Source of the DNA: an uncultured Collinsella sp.
GTDB taxonomy: Bacteria; Actinomycetota; Coriobacteriia; Coriobacteriales; Coriobacteriaceae
Direction: 5' to 3'
DNA: 48,945 bases
NCBI GenBank assembly: GCA_902491565.1
Contig: CABUIE010000014.1
Location: 1 to 48,945 of the forward strand
Positions 36,411 through 47,956 of the stretch are shown here, piece by piece (the first letter of the stretch is position 1; each line of letters begins with the position of its first letter). The notes beneath the pieces were generated by a model, which searched no databases, was not told where the DNA came from, and saw only the letters and a list, made by a program, of their open reading frames with translations. A program made the translations under genes and the position numbers.

Positions 36411-37617
36411 AGTTGCCGTAACCTCCCCTCTCCTGGTCGCGGATAACGTGGCCGCCCTCAAGGGCGATCACGCGACGGTGCATGCTATCGACCATCTCGC
36501 GGTCGTGCGTGGCGACGATCACGGTGGTGCCGGTGCGGTTAATACGCTCGAGCAGCTTCATGATGCCCAGCGAGATCGCCGGGTCGAGGTTGCCAGTCGG
36601 CTCGTCGCAGATCAGCAGCGGCGGACGGTTGACCATAGCGCGGGCGACGGCAACGCGCTGCTGCTCGCCACCGGAAAGCTGGTCGGGCAGCGAGTCCATC
36701 TGATCGGCCAGACCGACCAGACGCAGCACCTCGGGCACCTGGCTGCGAATGACGCCCTTGGGCTTGCCGATGCACTGCAGGGCAAACGCCACGTTTTCGT
36801 AGGCGGTCTTTTGCGGCAGAAGCTTAAAGTCCTGGAACACGGCGCCAATCTGGCGGCGCAGGAACGGAACCTTGCGGTTCTTGATCTTCATGAGGTCCTG
36901 ACCGGCAACCAGGATGCGGCCGCTCGTCGGCTTGACGTCGCGGTTGAGCGTCGACAGCAGCGTGGTCTTACCCGAACCGGAGTGACCGACCAGGAAGACG
37001 AACTCGCCCGGATAGATCTCGATGTTGATGTCGTCGAGTGCAGGCTTGTTGGGCTGTGCCGGATAGATCTTGGTGACATGCTCCATAAGGATAACGGGCT
37101 CGACACCGGCCTGCTTGGCCATCTTCTTGCGGCTGGCCTGCGGATCGATGGGCGCAAACACCGACGTAAAATCGGGGTTGTTGAGCGCGTTATCGAGACT
37201 TGCAACCTCGGCGGCCTGATCGCTCTCGACCACCGGGGCAGCAGGCTGCGTGGGGTCGGGAATAGCGGCAAAGAGACCGGACTGTGCAGGCTGAGGAGCC
37301 GGCGTCGCAGCGGCCAAGGGGTCGGGAATGCCGGCCATGGTAGGCTGCGGCGTGGCGGCGCCAGCCTGAGGCTGCTCCACGCGAGCGGTCACGGCCTGAA
37401 CGGGCTCAAAACCCGCCGTGCCGGAAAGCGCGACATCGCTGGTTGGATTGTAGGCAAAGGGATCGGATGCCGGCTGTGCCTGATCTGCCGGCTGAGCGGG
37501 GGCCTGAGCAACAGGCTGGCCCTCTGAATCCGGAGTGGCGAAACGACTGCCCTGGACGCCTGCCTGCGTCTTGGGGGCATCATCGCCCGCACCGGAGGTA
37601 CGGAAGTGGTTACCCAC
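36397..37617 (-). CDS. ftsE: Cell-division ATPase FtsE with 170-residue N-terminal extension
   Basis: This is a 406-residue protein. Residues about 173-395 are a standard FtsE ATPase with Walker A GHSGSGKT (211-218), LSGGEQQRVAVARAM and ICDEPTGNLD. The first 172 residues are Pro/Ala/Gln-rich, low complexity and probably disordered, ending in a basic RKKMAKQ patch. Typical FtsE proteins are about 225 residues. A GTG start is used, with AAGGAG well placed. An internal start at Met166 exists but has no good ribosome site, and the open, low-complexity coding pattern supports the long form. It forms an operon with ftsX. Confidence 0.92.
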   Translation of the reverse strand: MGNHFRTSGAGDDAPKTQAGVQGSRFATPDSEGQPVAQAPAQPADQAQPASDPFAYNPTSDVALSGTAGFEPVQAVTARVEQPQAGAATPQPTMAGIPDPLAAATPAPQPAQSGLFAAIPDPTQPAAPVVESDQAAEVASLDNALNNPDFTSVFAPIDPQASRKKMAKQAGVEPVILMEHVTKIYPAQPNKPALDDINIEIYPGEFVFLVGHSGSGKTTLLSTLNRDVKPTSGRILVAGQDLMKIKNRKVPFLRRQIGAVFQDFKLLPQKTAYENVAFALQCIGKPKGVIRSQVPEVLRLVGLADQMDSLPDQLSGGEQQRVAVARAMVNRPPLLICDEPTGNLDPAISLGIMKLLERINRTGTTVIVATHDREMVDSMHRRVIALEGGHVIRDQERGGYGNYGTN

Positions 37618-37721
37618 TGGTGCTCCTTATCGTCGTGCGTTTAAACTACATGAGCGCTTTGTATTTTAGCAGTATTAGCTTTGCTGCACATAAGAAGCAT
37701 GGCGTGCTTAGGGATCCCGTC

Positions 37722-37844
37722 GGCCGGGCACAGGGTTACTCTCCAAATCGTCCTCGGACATGTCGGAGCCCCCGCTGCGCACTTCGCGCGGCGGGGGCTC
37801 CTCCGTCCTGCGGAAAGATTTGGAGAGTAACCCTGTGCCCGGCC
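37722..37844. repeat. 123-bp inverted repeat with perfect 28-bp arms and inner hairpin
   Basis: 37722-37749 (beginning GGCCGGGCACAGGG) is the exact complement of 37817-37844. Inside, 37765-37780 (GGAGCCCCCGC...) pairs with 37786-37801 with one mismatch around ACTTC. It lies in the 447-bp gap between the split transketolase and ftsE, both on the minus strand. No open frame of note occurs, and there is no T-tract at its edge. The rest of 37618-38064 holds only the transketolase terminator. Confidence 0.9.
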
Positions 37845-37985
37845 TGCGGTAACTAAGGGGTCGCTGCGTTTTATTTGGGTGCAGCAGCGCTATGCTTGGG
37901 GGCTGAATTGCACTTGGCTGGGATGGGCCCGTTTCCCGGAGGAAGCCCTTGCTTGGTGCGGGCCTGTCTTGTTTGTTGCCGAAAA

Positions 37986-38018
37986 AACAGGGGCGCCCTC
38001 TTTGGGGACGCCCCTGTT
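37986..38018 (-). terminator. Terminator of the transketolase operon
   Basis: AACAGGGGCGCCC (37986-37998) pairs with GGGACGCCCCTGTT (to 38018) with one bulge. On the minus strand TTTTTTC follows. Confidence 0.85.
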
Positions 38019-38064
38019 CTGGCTTGTATGTGGTTGTTGAGGCGATACTTTGCCTCGTCTTGTC

Positions 38065-38994
38065 CTAGGCCAAGAACTCCTTGGTGGTCGCCACGATGTT
38101 GGCCGCGTCCAAGCCGTACTTGTGCAGGAGCTCGGCGCCCGGGCCGGACTCGCCAAAGGTGTCGTTGACGCCGATCTTCTTGAGCGGCGTCGGGCACTGC
38201 TCGCACAGGACGTCGGCAACGGCGCCGCCCAGGCCACCGATCACGGAGTGCTCCTCGACGGTCACGACGTGGCCGGTCTTGGTGGCGCTCCTGACGATCA
38301 GGTCGGCATCGATGGGCTTGATGGTGTGCATGTTGATGACCTCGGCATCGATGCCCTCGGCAGCAAGCTGCTCAGCGGCCTCGAGCGCCTCGCCGACCAT
38401 CAGGCCGCAGGCGATGATGGTGACGTCGGTGCCCTCGCGCATGACGATGCCCTTGCCCACCTCGAACTTGTAGGTCTCGGGGTCGTTGATAACCGGCGAG
38501 GCCAGACGGGCGAAGCGCATGTACACGGGGCCGTCGCACTCGTAGGCGGCACGGGCCTCGATGTCGTCGGCGGGAACGATCACGGTCATGCCGGGGATGA
38601 CGCGCATGAGGGCGATATCCTCGCAGCACTGGTGCGTGGCGCCATCCTCGCCCACCGAGATACCGGCGTGCGTGGCACCGATCTTAACGTTAAGGTGCGG
38701 ATAGCCGATGGAGTTGCGGACCTGCTCAAAGGCGCGGCCGGCGGCAAACATGGCAAAGCTGCTCGCGAAGGCGACGCGGCCGGTGGTTGCGATACCGGCG
38801 GCAACACCCATCAGGTTGCTCTCGGCGATGCCCACATCGAAGAAGCGGTCGGGGCACGCGGCCTTAAACTTGCCGGTCTGCGTGGCGGCGGCCAGGTCGG
38901 CGTCGAGGACCACAAAGTCATCGTGCTCGTTGGCGAGCTCGACGAGGGCCTCGCCGTAGCTTACGCGCGTGGCGATTTTCTTGACGTCTGCCAT
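38065..38994 (-). CDS. Transketolase, C-terminal subunit
   Basis: This 309-residue protein matches the pyrimidine-binding and C-terminal regions of transketolase. It has SYGEALVEL, VVLDADLAAATQT, FDVGIAESNLMGVAAGIA with the TPP-activating glutamate, THAGISVGEDG, and VEEHSVIGGLGGA. It works with the N-terminal subunit encoded just upstream, as in other split transketolases. GAGGAG precedes the ATG, which comes one nucleotide after the upstream stop codon, so translation is coupled. The pathway is the non-oxidative pentose phosphate branch. Confidence 0.94.
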   Translation of the reverse strand: MADVKKIATRVSYGEALVELANEHDDFVVLDADLAAATQTGKFKAACPDRFFDVGIAESNLMGVAAGIATTGRVAFASSFAMFAAGRAFEQVRNSIGYPHLNVKIGATHAGISVGEDGATHQCCEDIALMRVIPGMTVIVPADDIEARAAYECDGPVYMRFARLASPVINDPETYKFEVGKGIVMREGTDVTIIACGLMVGEALEAAEQLAAEGIDAEVINMHTIKPIDADLIVRSATKTGHVVTVEEHSVIGGLGGAVADVLCEQCPTPLKKIGVNDTFGESGPGAELLHKYGLDAANIVATTKEFLA

Positions 38995-38995
38995 C

Positions 38996-39826
38996 CTAGA
39001 GCTCCTCTCCGGCGGCCGTGAGCTCTGCCATGGCCTGCTCAAACTGTTCATCGTTGGGGGCCTTACCGTGCCAACCCACCTGGTTCTCCATAAAGGAGAC
39101 GCCCTTGCCCTTCGTGGTCTCAGCGATAATGGCGGTCGGCTGACCCTTGGTGGCGCGGGCCTCGGCAAAGGCGGCGCGGATCTGGTCGAAGTCGTTGCCG
39201 TCGGCGAGCTCCACCACATGGAACTTGAAGGCGCGGAACTTGTCGGCGAGCGGCATGGGGTCGTTGACCTCCTCGACGGGGCCATCGATCTGCAGGCCGT
39301 TATGGTCGACGATCACGCAGAGGTTGTCGAGCTGCTGGTTGCCGGCAAACATGGCGGCCTCCCAGACCTGGCCCTCCTCGCTCTCGCCGTCGCCCAGCAG
39401 GGCGTAGGTGCGATAGTCGTCGCCCCAGTGCTTGGCGGCAACGGCCATGCCCACGGCGGCGGAGATGCCCTGGCCGAGCGAGCCGGTGGACATGTCGACG
39501 CCCGGGGTGTCGTTCATGTTGGGATGGCCCTGCAGGTGGCTGCCGATGTGGCGCAGCGTCTCGAGATCCTCCTTGGGGAAGAATCCGCGCTCGGCGAGCA
39601 CGGCGTACAGACCAGGCGCGCAGTGACCCTTGGAAAGCACGAAGCGGTCGCGGTCGGCCTTGCGGGGGTCGGCCGGGTCGACGTTCATTTCCTCAAAGTA
39701 CAGATAGGTCATGATGTCGGCAGCGCCGAGCGAACCGCCCGGATGGCCGGACTTGGCAGCGTGCACGCCGGTGACGATGCCCTTCCTTACCTCGTTGGCA
39801 ACCTTTTTGAGCTCTTCGTCGCTCAT
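38996..39826 (-). CDS. Transketolase, N-terminal (TPP-binding) subunit
   Basis: This 276-residue protein matches the TPP-binding half of transketolase. SGHPGGSLGAADI and VLSKGHCAPGLYAVLAERG are catalytic-site segments, and GDGESEEGQVWEAA to DHNGLQ is the TPP/Mg motif. The split into two genes is common in anaerobes. A clear AAAGGAAGG lies before the ATG. It is the first gene of a two-gene operon. Confidence 0.95.
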   Translation of the reverse strand: MSDEELKKVANEVRKGIVTGVHAAKSGHPGGSLGAADIMTYLYFEEMNVDPADPRKADRDRFVLSKGHCAPGLYAVLAERGFFPKEDLETLRHIGSHLQGHPNMNDTPGVDMSTGSLGQGISAAVGMAVAAKHWGDDYRTYALLGDGESEEGQVWEAAMFAGNQQLDNLCVIVDHNGLQIDGPVEEVNDPMPLADKFRAFKFHVVELADGNDFDQIRAAFAEARATKGQPTAIIAETTKGKGVSFMENQVGWHGKAPNDEQFEQAMAELTAAGEEL

Positions 39827-40033
39827 TGTGCCTTCCTTTCATCCTCATTAGACAAAATGCGCACGGCACCGAAGGTAATCCCAACACAGCCGCAATGCAC
39901 GTACGTCATTCATTATGCTGGAAACTGATGGCTTTACCAGAGTTTTTATCATTATTTGAACAATTTAGCAGGCAGAACCGCTGATGAAACGGTTTATCAA
40001 TGTGAACGTCTTTTGGATGGAACGCGGTCGCCC

Positions 40034-40924
40034 CTACGCGCTAATGTCCTTGAATCCCTCGCCGAAGGCTTCCGTAACGTCAGCGACCGTCACAATGGCG
40101 TGAGGATCGCGCTCGCGCACGATCGTCTTGAGGGTATTGAGCTCTCGACGGCTCACGATGACCATAATCACCGGCTTCTCGGCACCCGAATACATGCCAG
40201 TCGCCTTAAACTTGGTACAACCACGACCCAGGCCATACATGATATCGGCAGCGATATCAGGGAACTTGTCCGAGATGATGAGTACCATACGGCGTTTGTT
40301 GCCACCATCGACCACGGCATCGATCACGTAGCCGCTAATGACCATCGAAAGGCCTGCATATAGTGCGTTTTCGATTGAAAAGACCGGAGCCGACAGCGCG
40401 CATACGGCAACATCGATCGCCATGACGGTCGAGCCCACCGGCAGTGAGGTGTTACGCGAGATGATTTGGCCAATCGTGTCCGAGCCGCCGGTGTTGGCGC
40501 CGGCGCGCAACACCATGCCGTAACCGATGCCCGTAATAATGCCGCCCCACATGGCAGGGAGCATCAGGTCCGCATCCGCCAGAGGTGCTACAAACGGGGC
40601 GAACAGATCGGTAAAGAAGCCCAGCAGCACAAAGCCCGTCGCGGTCTGCACCACGTAGAACATGCCGCCCTCGCGCATAACGACCAACAACAGCAAGGCG
40701 TTCATCACGATCGTCTGAATACCAACGGGAAGCGATAGGCCGCGCGATGCACCGACCGCCTGGATAATGGTGGCAAGGCCCGTAACGCCACCGGCAGCAA
40801 GGCCGTTGGGAATCAAAAACAGGTCGGTCGCAATAGCGGCCAGAGCGCACCCCAACATAATCTGGGGCAGGTCGTGAAAGAAGTTCATCGAAAGAATGCG
40901 CTTGATGTCCAGACGATATGCCAT
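40034..40924 (-). CDS. YitT-family membrane protein (DUF161/DUF2179)
   Basis: This 296-residue protein has five or so hydrophobic segments (DUF161-like). A soluble C-terminal DUF2179 domain follows, with VIMVIVSRRELNTLKTIV and DPHAIVTVADVTEAFGEGF. LIPNGLAAGGVTGLATII and GANTGGSDTIGQII are the typical family segments. The transported substrate or function is unknown. GGGAGG precedes the chosen ATG. It is a single gene, downstream of the prfB terminator. Confidence 0.92.
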   Translation of the reverse strand: MAYRLDIKRILSMNFFHDLPQIMLGCALAAIATDLFLIPNGLAAGGVTGLATIIQAVGASRGLSLPVGIQTIVMNALLLLVVMREGGMFYVVQTATGFVLLGFFTDLFAPFVAPLADADLMLPAMWGGIITGIGYGMVLRAGANTGGSDTIGQIISRNTSLPVGSTVMAIDVAVCALSAPVFSIENALYAGLSMVISGYVIDAVVDGGNKRRMVLIISDKFPDIAADIMYGLGRGCTKFKATGMYSGAEKPVIMVIVSRRELNTLKTIVRERDPHAIVTVADVTEAFGEGFKDISA

Positions 40925-40940
40925 GCTGCCTCCCTCAAAA

Positions 40941-40964
40941 AAGCGCACCCAAACGGATGCGCTT
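40941..40964 (-). terminator. Terminator of the secA-prfB operon
   Basis: AAGCGCACCC (40941-40950) pairs with GGATGCGCTT (40955-40964), with one mismatch. On the minus strand TTTTTTGAGG follows. Confidence 0.85.
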
Positions 40965-41089
40965 CGAACTTCTTGCTGTATTCGATTCTACCGATTCGCC
41001 GGACAAAAACCACCCCTGCGCAGGGTTTATTCTGGATACAAACCCGTCCAACCGTTGGGCTTAGCATCGGCTTGAAGCTGCCCGATGTT

Positions 41090-42237
41090 TTAGACCTCCG
41101 AGCCTTCTGCATCGGCGTTGCCGGTGGCCCAACGATGGTAGCCAATAACAAACGGGTCCAGGTCGCCATCGTCAAGAACGGCCTCGACATTGCTGGTCTC
41201 CACGCCCGTGCGTAGGTCCTTGACCATCTGGTACGGGTAGAGCACGTAGCTGCGAATCTGGTTGCCAAAACCAATCGTGGTCTTGGGTCCGCGGATCTCA
41301 TCCAGGGCCTCGGCACGCTTCTCGAGCTCAATCTCGTACAGGCGAGCCTTGAGGATCTGCATGCACGCGGCCTTGTTCTGGATCTGGCTGCGCTCGTTTT
41401 GGCAGGTGACCACAATGCCGCTGGGAAAATGCGTCACGCGCACGGCGGAGTCAGTGGTGTTGACGCCCTGACCGCCCGGGCCGCTCGCGTGGTACACGTC
41501 CACGCGGATGTCGTCGGGACTGATCTCGATGTCGATATCATCGGGTAGCACGGGGATGACCTCGACGCCGGCAAACGTGGTCTGGCGGCGCTTCTTGTCG
41601 TCGGTGGGGCTAATGCGAACCAAGCGGTGGACGCCGGCCTCGGCGCGCAGCATGCCAAACGCGTCCTTGCCCTCGACGGTAAAGGTCGCACGGTCGATGC
41701 CGATGACCTCAGCCGCGGGACAGTCGTTAATGGTGACCTTCCAGCCGCGACGTTGGCAGTACTTCATGTACATCTTAAAGAGCATGAAGGTCCAGTCCTG
41801 GGCCTCCAGACCACCCTGTCCGGGCTTGATAGTCACAATGGCATCGCCGTGATCGAACTCACCGGTAAACCAGCTCGAAAGCTCAAGCTCGTCGATAGCG
41901 CGGGCCAGGCGCTCCGCCGTCGCGGCAGCCTCCTCGCGCAGCGCGGCGGCATCGGGGTCATCGCCCATCTCGTCGGCAAGCTCCAACGCCGCGCGGGCAT
42001 CAGAGAGCTCACCGCGCGCGGTGTCCACGGCAGCGATATCTTCCTTGGTACGCGCGATCTCCTCCATGGTGGCACGGGCGGCGTCGGCGTCATCCCAAAA
42101 GCCAGGGGCAACGCTTTTGGCCTCGAGCTCGGTCACACGGGTACGCTTCTCGTCCAGGTGGAGATACGACTCGACCTCGCCGAGCCGGTCCGCGAACGCG
42201 TCCAGCTCGGCGGGCGTTATCTCTAAAGCCTCAGCCA

Positions 42238-42238
<1 letters not shown>
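41090..42238 (-). CDS. prfB: Peptide chain release factor 2
   Basis: This 382-residue protein ends translation at UGA and UAA. The GGQ motif that triggers hydrolysis is in SGPGGQGVNTTDS (about 254). The stop-reading loop is in HRLVRISPTDD: the usual SPF tripeptide is here Ser210-Pro211-Thr212 (codon ACC at 41603-41605). The gene is one continuous frame, with no in-frame UGA/CUUUGA frameshift site near codon 25, so the common autoregulation is absent. Its ATG overlaps the secA stop by one base (TAATG), showing coupling. The call as RF2 rather than RF1 rests on overall sequence and length. Confidence 0.95.
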
Positions 42239-45045
<2,807 letters not shown>

Positions 45046-45174
45046 GTGGTTTTCCTTTTTGGCCATCGCCCACGCCGTGCAGCTGCGGACGAGTTAAACA
45101 CAGATGATTGTACTTTAGCCAAACAAGGCGCGGCCTATACGGTCGAGCTCGACCGCCACGTAATAACTACGACC

Positions 45175-45270
45175 AACCTGCCACAATGGGACAGGTTAAT
45201 TTTGGCAGGTCTATCTGGGCAAACGCCGCCTCTCTGCCATGTGGTGCCATGGGGACAGGTTAGTTCGCAC
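45175..45270. repeat. 'AACCTGCCAAAA' palindrome plus 'GGGGACAGGTT' half
   Basis: AACCTGCCACAA to TTTTGGCAGGT (45175-45211) is nearly the same as 33061-33099. A lone GGGGACAGGTTAGTTCGCAC (45251-45270) matches the left half of the 'TTGCACCAA' family. They share the 309-bp gap between secA and rpmE, which has no gene. Confidence 0.7.
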
Positions 45271-45286
45271 TAATTTAAAAAGAAAA

Positions 45287-45318
45287 AGGGCCGCGCACCC
45301 AAATGGATGCACGGCCCT
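45287..45318 (-). terminator. rpmE terminator
   Basis: AGGGCCGCGCACCC (45287-45300) and GGATGCACGGCCCT (45305-45318) pair with two mismatches and a 4-nt loop. On the minus strand TTTTTCTTTTT follows. Confidence 0.9.
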
Positions 45319-45354
45319 CATGCCATGAATGCGAGTGATTCCGCGGCGAGCTAT

Positions 45355-45780
45355 TTACTCAGCAGCCTCGGTGGTCTCGGCCTCGGCAGCGGCCTCCTCG
45401 ACGGGAGCCTCTGCGGGAGCCTCGGCGGCCTGCTTGGCAGCCTCCTCGGCAAACTTAGCAGCACGCTTAGCCTTCTCGGCAGCCTTAGCCTCAGCGGCAG
45501 CCTTGCGAGCGGCCTCGGCCTCAGCAGCCTTGGCGGCCTTGGCAGCCTTGGCCTCCTCGGCCTTCTTGAGCTGGGCGGCAGCGGCGCCACCGAACTTGTC
45601 GGCGAAGCGCTGGACGCGTCCACCGGTGTCGACGAACTTCTGCTGGCCGGTGTAGAACGGGTGGCACTCGTTGCAAAGCTCGACCTTCATCTCGGACACG
45701 GTAGCGTGCGTCTTGAAGGTGTTGCCGCAGGAGCACGTCACCGTGCACTCGACATACTGGGGATGGATACCCTGCTTCAT
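45355..45780 (-). CDS. rpmE: Ribosomal protein L31 with Ala/Lys/Glu-rich C-terminal extension
   Basis: Residues 1-65 are a standard zinc-binding L31, with MKQGIHPQYV, Cys16, Cys18, Cys36 and Cys39 as ligands, and HPFYTGQQKFVDTGGRV. The following 76 residues are almost only Ala, Lys and Glu, predicted to form one long helix that ends acidic. Ordinary L31 proteins have about 65-85 residues in all. AAGGAGTCC precedes the ATG. The 105-nt gap upstream holds a leader with two hairpins and a strong promoter. Confidence 0.94.
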   Translation of the reverse strand: MKQGIHPQYVECTVTCSCGNTFKTHATVSEMKVELCNECHPFYTGQQKFVDTGGRVQRFADKFGGAAAAQLKKAEEAKAAKAAKAAEAEAARKAAAEAKAAEKAKRAAKFAEEAAKQAAEAPAEAPVEEAAAEAETTEAAE

Positions 45781-45893
45781 GGTAGGACTCCTTATTAGTC
45801 AGGCGCTGGTTACCGATCAGCGCATAAGGCGTCTTGGTTTCCGACCAAGACAACAAACTTGGCTATGGTACCACGGCGCCGCGCGTCCCACAA
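45781..45893 (-). promoter_or_regulatory. rpmE promoter and leader with two hairpins
   Basis: On the minus strand TTGTGG (45888-45893) and TACCAT (45865-45870) are 17 bp apart. The leader of about 75 nt contains GTCTTGG/CCAAGAC (45831-45837 with 45845-45851) and GCGCTG/CAGCGC (45803-45808 with 45818-45823). Such leader hairpins could be a site for feedback control by L31. The remaining 45894-46085 part contains TACAAT at 46019-46024, a possible -10 box for the ACT-protein gene. Confidence 0.6.
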
Positions 45894-46085
45894 AAGGTTC
45901 ACGGTCTTTGTGCAACGCGGCGTGGCCAACCGCAGCGGACACGCACCCTGTCGCCCCTTCGCCCATGTTGCAGACGTGTAACGCCGCAGTAAGCACACCC
46001 CTTTTGGCGCCAGACAGGTACAATGATGAACACTGTACCGTAGCGGAGCGCCCGCGCGCGCCGCAACCACGCGAAAGGGTTTCCC

Positions 46086-46373
46086 ATGGCCGAGATCTCG
46101 TCCTCCCGTATCGTCATCACCGTCCTTGGCAAGAACCGCCCCGGTATCGTCGCCGGCGTCACCCGTGTTCTGGGCGAGGCCAACGTCGACATCCGCGACA
46201 TCACGCAGTCCATTATCGAGGACATCTTCACCATGACCATGCTGGCCGACACCGCCGAGTCCAAGCTCGACTTCGCCGAGCTGCAGAAGGCCCTGGCCGA
46301 GGCAGGCGAGCTTTCGGGCGTCAACGTGTCCATTCAGCGCGAGGACGTCTTTAACTTTATGTACCGCCTGTAG
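46086..46373 (+). CDS. ACT-domain protein (UPF0237 type)
   Basis: This 95-residue protein is a single ACT fold (VITVLGKNRPGIVAGVTRVLGEANVDIRDI), with the glycine-rich turn that binds small ligands such as amino acids. It is like the UPF0237/GcvR-type proteins. CGAAAGG lies before the ATG. It is 77 bp upstream of the citrate synthase gene and may be co-transcribed with it. Confidence 0.92.
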   Translation: MAEISSSRIVITVLGKNRPGIVAGVTRVLGEANVDIRDITQSIIEDIFTMTMLADTAESKLDFAELQKALAEAGELSGVNVSIQREDVFNFMYRL

Positions 46374-46450
46374 CGAACAAGCCGCTCAGGGCAGCCTGAC
46401 GTCATATCGTCCAAGCGCGCCGCCCCAAAGCGGACCGGAGAGGAGCACGC

Positions 46451-47869
46451 ATGGCCTACGACGCCAAGAAAATCTACTACCGCTTCGACGATCACCTGAG
46501 CCGCCTGGTTCTGGATTACGAGGCGAGCCGTCAGATTTCGCCCGAAAGCGAAAACCTCTACCACGGCCTGCCGACCGCCCCGTACGACGAGGACCTGTTC
46601 GTAGAGCACAACGTCAAGCGCGGCCTGCGCAATGCCGACGGCTCGGGCGTGGTCGCGGGCCTTACCCGCATCTCGGACGTGCACGGCTACAACAAGGTCG
46701 ACGGTAAAGTCGTGCCCGATCAGGGCAAGCTCACACTTCGTGGCTACAGCATCGAGGATCTGGTCAACAACGCCCAGGCCGAGAACCGCTACGGCTACGA
46801 AGAGGTCGCCTATCTGCTCATCACGGGCTCGCTGCCCACCAAAGAGGAACTCGACGGTTTTTGCGGACGCCTGGGTGCTTTTAGGCACCTGAGCGACGAA
46901 TACGTCCGTGAGTTCCCCATGACCACGGTGTCGTCGAGCATCATGAATGTGCTTCAGCGCGCCGTGCTGCTGCTCTACGCCTTCGACGCCGAGCCCGACG
47001 CCATTACACCCGAACACGAAATCGACGTCGCCATCTCCATGCTCGCCCGTCTCCCCCGCATCGCCGCCTTCGCGCATATGGCCTCGGTCGCCAAGCGCCG
47101 CGGCTCCGAGGTTCATGTGCCGCACCCCACACCCGGCCTCTCCACCGCTGAGACCATCCTACAGGTGTTGCGCGGCGGCATGGCATTCACCCGCGACGAG
47201 GCCATGCTGCTCGACGTGATGCTTATGCTGCATGCCGAGCACGGCGGCGGCAATAACTCCACGTTCGCCTGCCGCGTGCTGTCCTCCTCGGCCACCGACC
47301 CGTATTCCGCCTACGCCGCAGCTATCGGCTCGCTCAAGGGCCCGCGCCACGGCGGCGCCAACGCCAAGGTCGTGTCCATGCACGAGGACATCCGTGCGCA
47401 TGTCTCCAATTGGGAGGACGAGGACGAGGTCGCAGCCTACCTGAGCAAGATCCTCGACAAGCAGGCCTTCGACGGCACGGGCCTCATCTACGGCATGGGC
47501 CACGCCGTCTACACGCTGAGCGACCCGCGTGCCGAGGTGTGCCGTCGTTACGCGCGCTCGCTGGCAGCCAAGAAGGACCTGGGCGAGGAGTTCGCGCTCA
47601 TCGAGCGCATCGAGCGCCTGGCCCCGCAAGTGATGCGCGATCACGGCATGACCAAGCCCATCTGCGCCAACATCGACCTGTACACGGGCTTTATCTACAA
47701 GATGCTCGGCGTGCCCGAGACGCTCTTTACGCCGCTGTTCGCCGTCGCCCGCATGGCCGGCTGGTCGGCACACCGCATGGAAGAGCTCTTCTGCGCGCAC
47801 CGCATCATCCGTCCCGCGTATCGCCCGGTTATCGAGCCGCTGGAGTACAAGCCGCTCGCCGATCGTTAG
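46451..47869 (+). CDS. Citrate synthase
   Basis: This 472-residue enzyme condenses acetyl-CoA and oxaloacetate. Its catalytic segments are HAEHGGGNNSTFACRV (His of the first motif), GPRHGGAN and GMGHAVYTLSDPR, with a late Asp in NIDLYTGFIY. It is longer than the usual 370-430 residues because of an N-terminal extension of about 60 residues, as in other gut Actinobacteria and Firmicutes. GGAGAGGAG precedes the ATG. Together with gltBD in this window it supports the 2-oxoglutarate to glutamate route. Confidence 0.95.
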   Translation: MAYDAKKIYYRFDDHLSRLVLDYEASRQISPESENLYHGLPTAPYDEDLFVEHNVKRGLRNADGSGVVAGLTRISDVHGYNKVDGKVVPDQGKLTLRGYSIEDLVNNAQAENRYGYEEVAYLLITGSLPTKEELDGFCGRLGAFRHLSDEYVREFPMTTVSSSIMNVLQRAVLLLYAFDAEPDAITPEHEIDVAISMLARLPRIAAFAHMASVAKRRGSEVHVPHPTPGLSTAETILQVLRGGMAFTRDEAMLLDVMLMLHAEHGGGNNSTFACRVLSSSATDPYSAYAAAIGSLKGPRHGGANAKVVSMHEDIRAHVSNWEDEDEVAAYLSKILDKQAFDGTGLIYGMGHAVYTLSDPRAEVCRRYARSLAAKKDLGEEFALIERIERLAPQVMRDHGMTKPICANIDLYTGFIYKMLGVPETLFTPLFAVARMAGWSAHRMEELFCAHRIIRPAYRPVIEPLEYKPLADR

Positions 47870-47892
47870 GACGCAGACCGTTATAGAACCCG

Positions 47893-47926
47893 AGCGTGGC
47901 CAGGGCATCACCGCCCTCGGCCACGC
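47893..47926 (+). terminator. Terminator of the citrate synthase gene
   Basis: AGCGTGGCC (47893-47901) pairs with GGCCACGCT (47919-47926 region), with an inner AGGGC/GCCCT stem, followed by TTTTTA. Confidence 0.88.
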
Positions 47927-47956
47927 TTTTTATGCCAGTAGAAAGGATCGCAGCGA

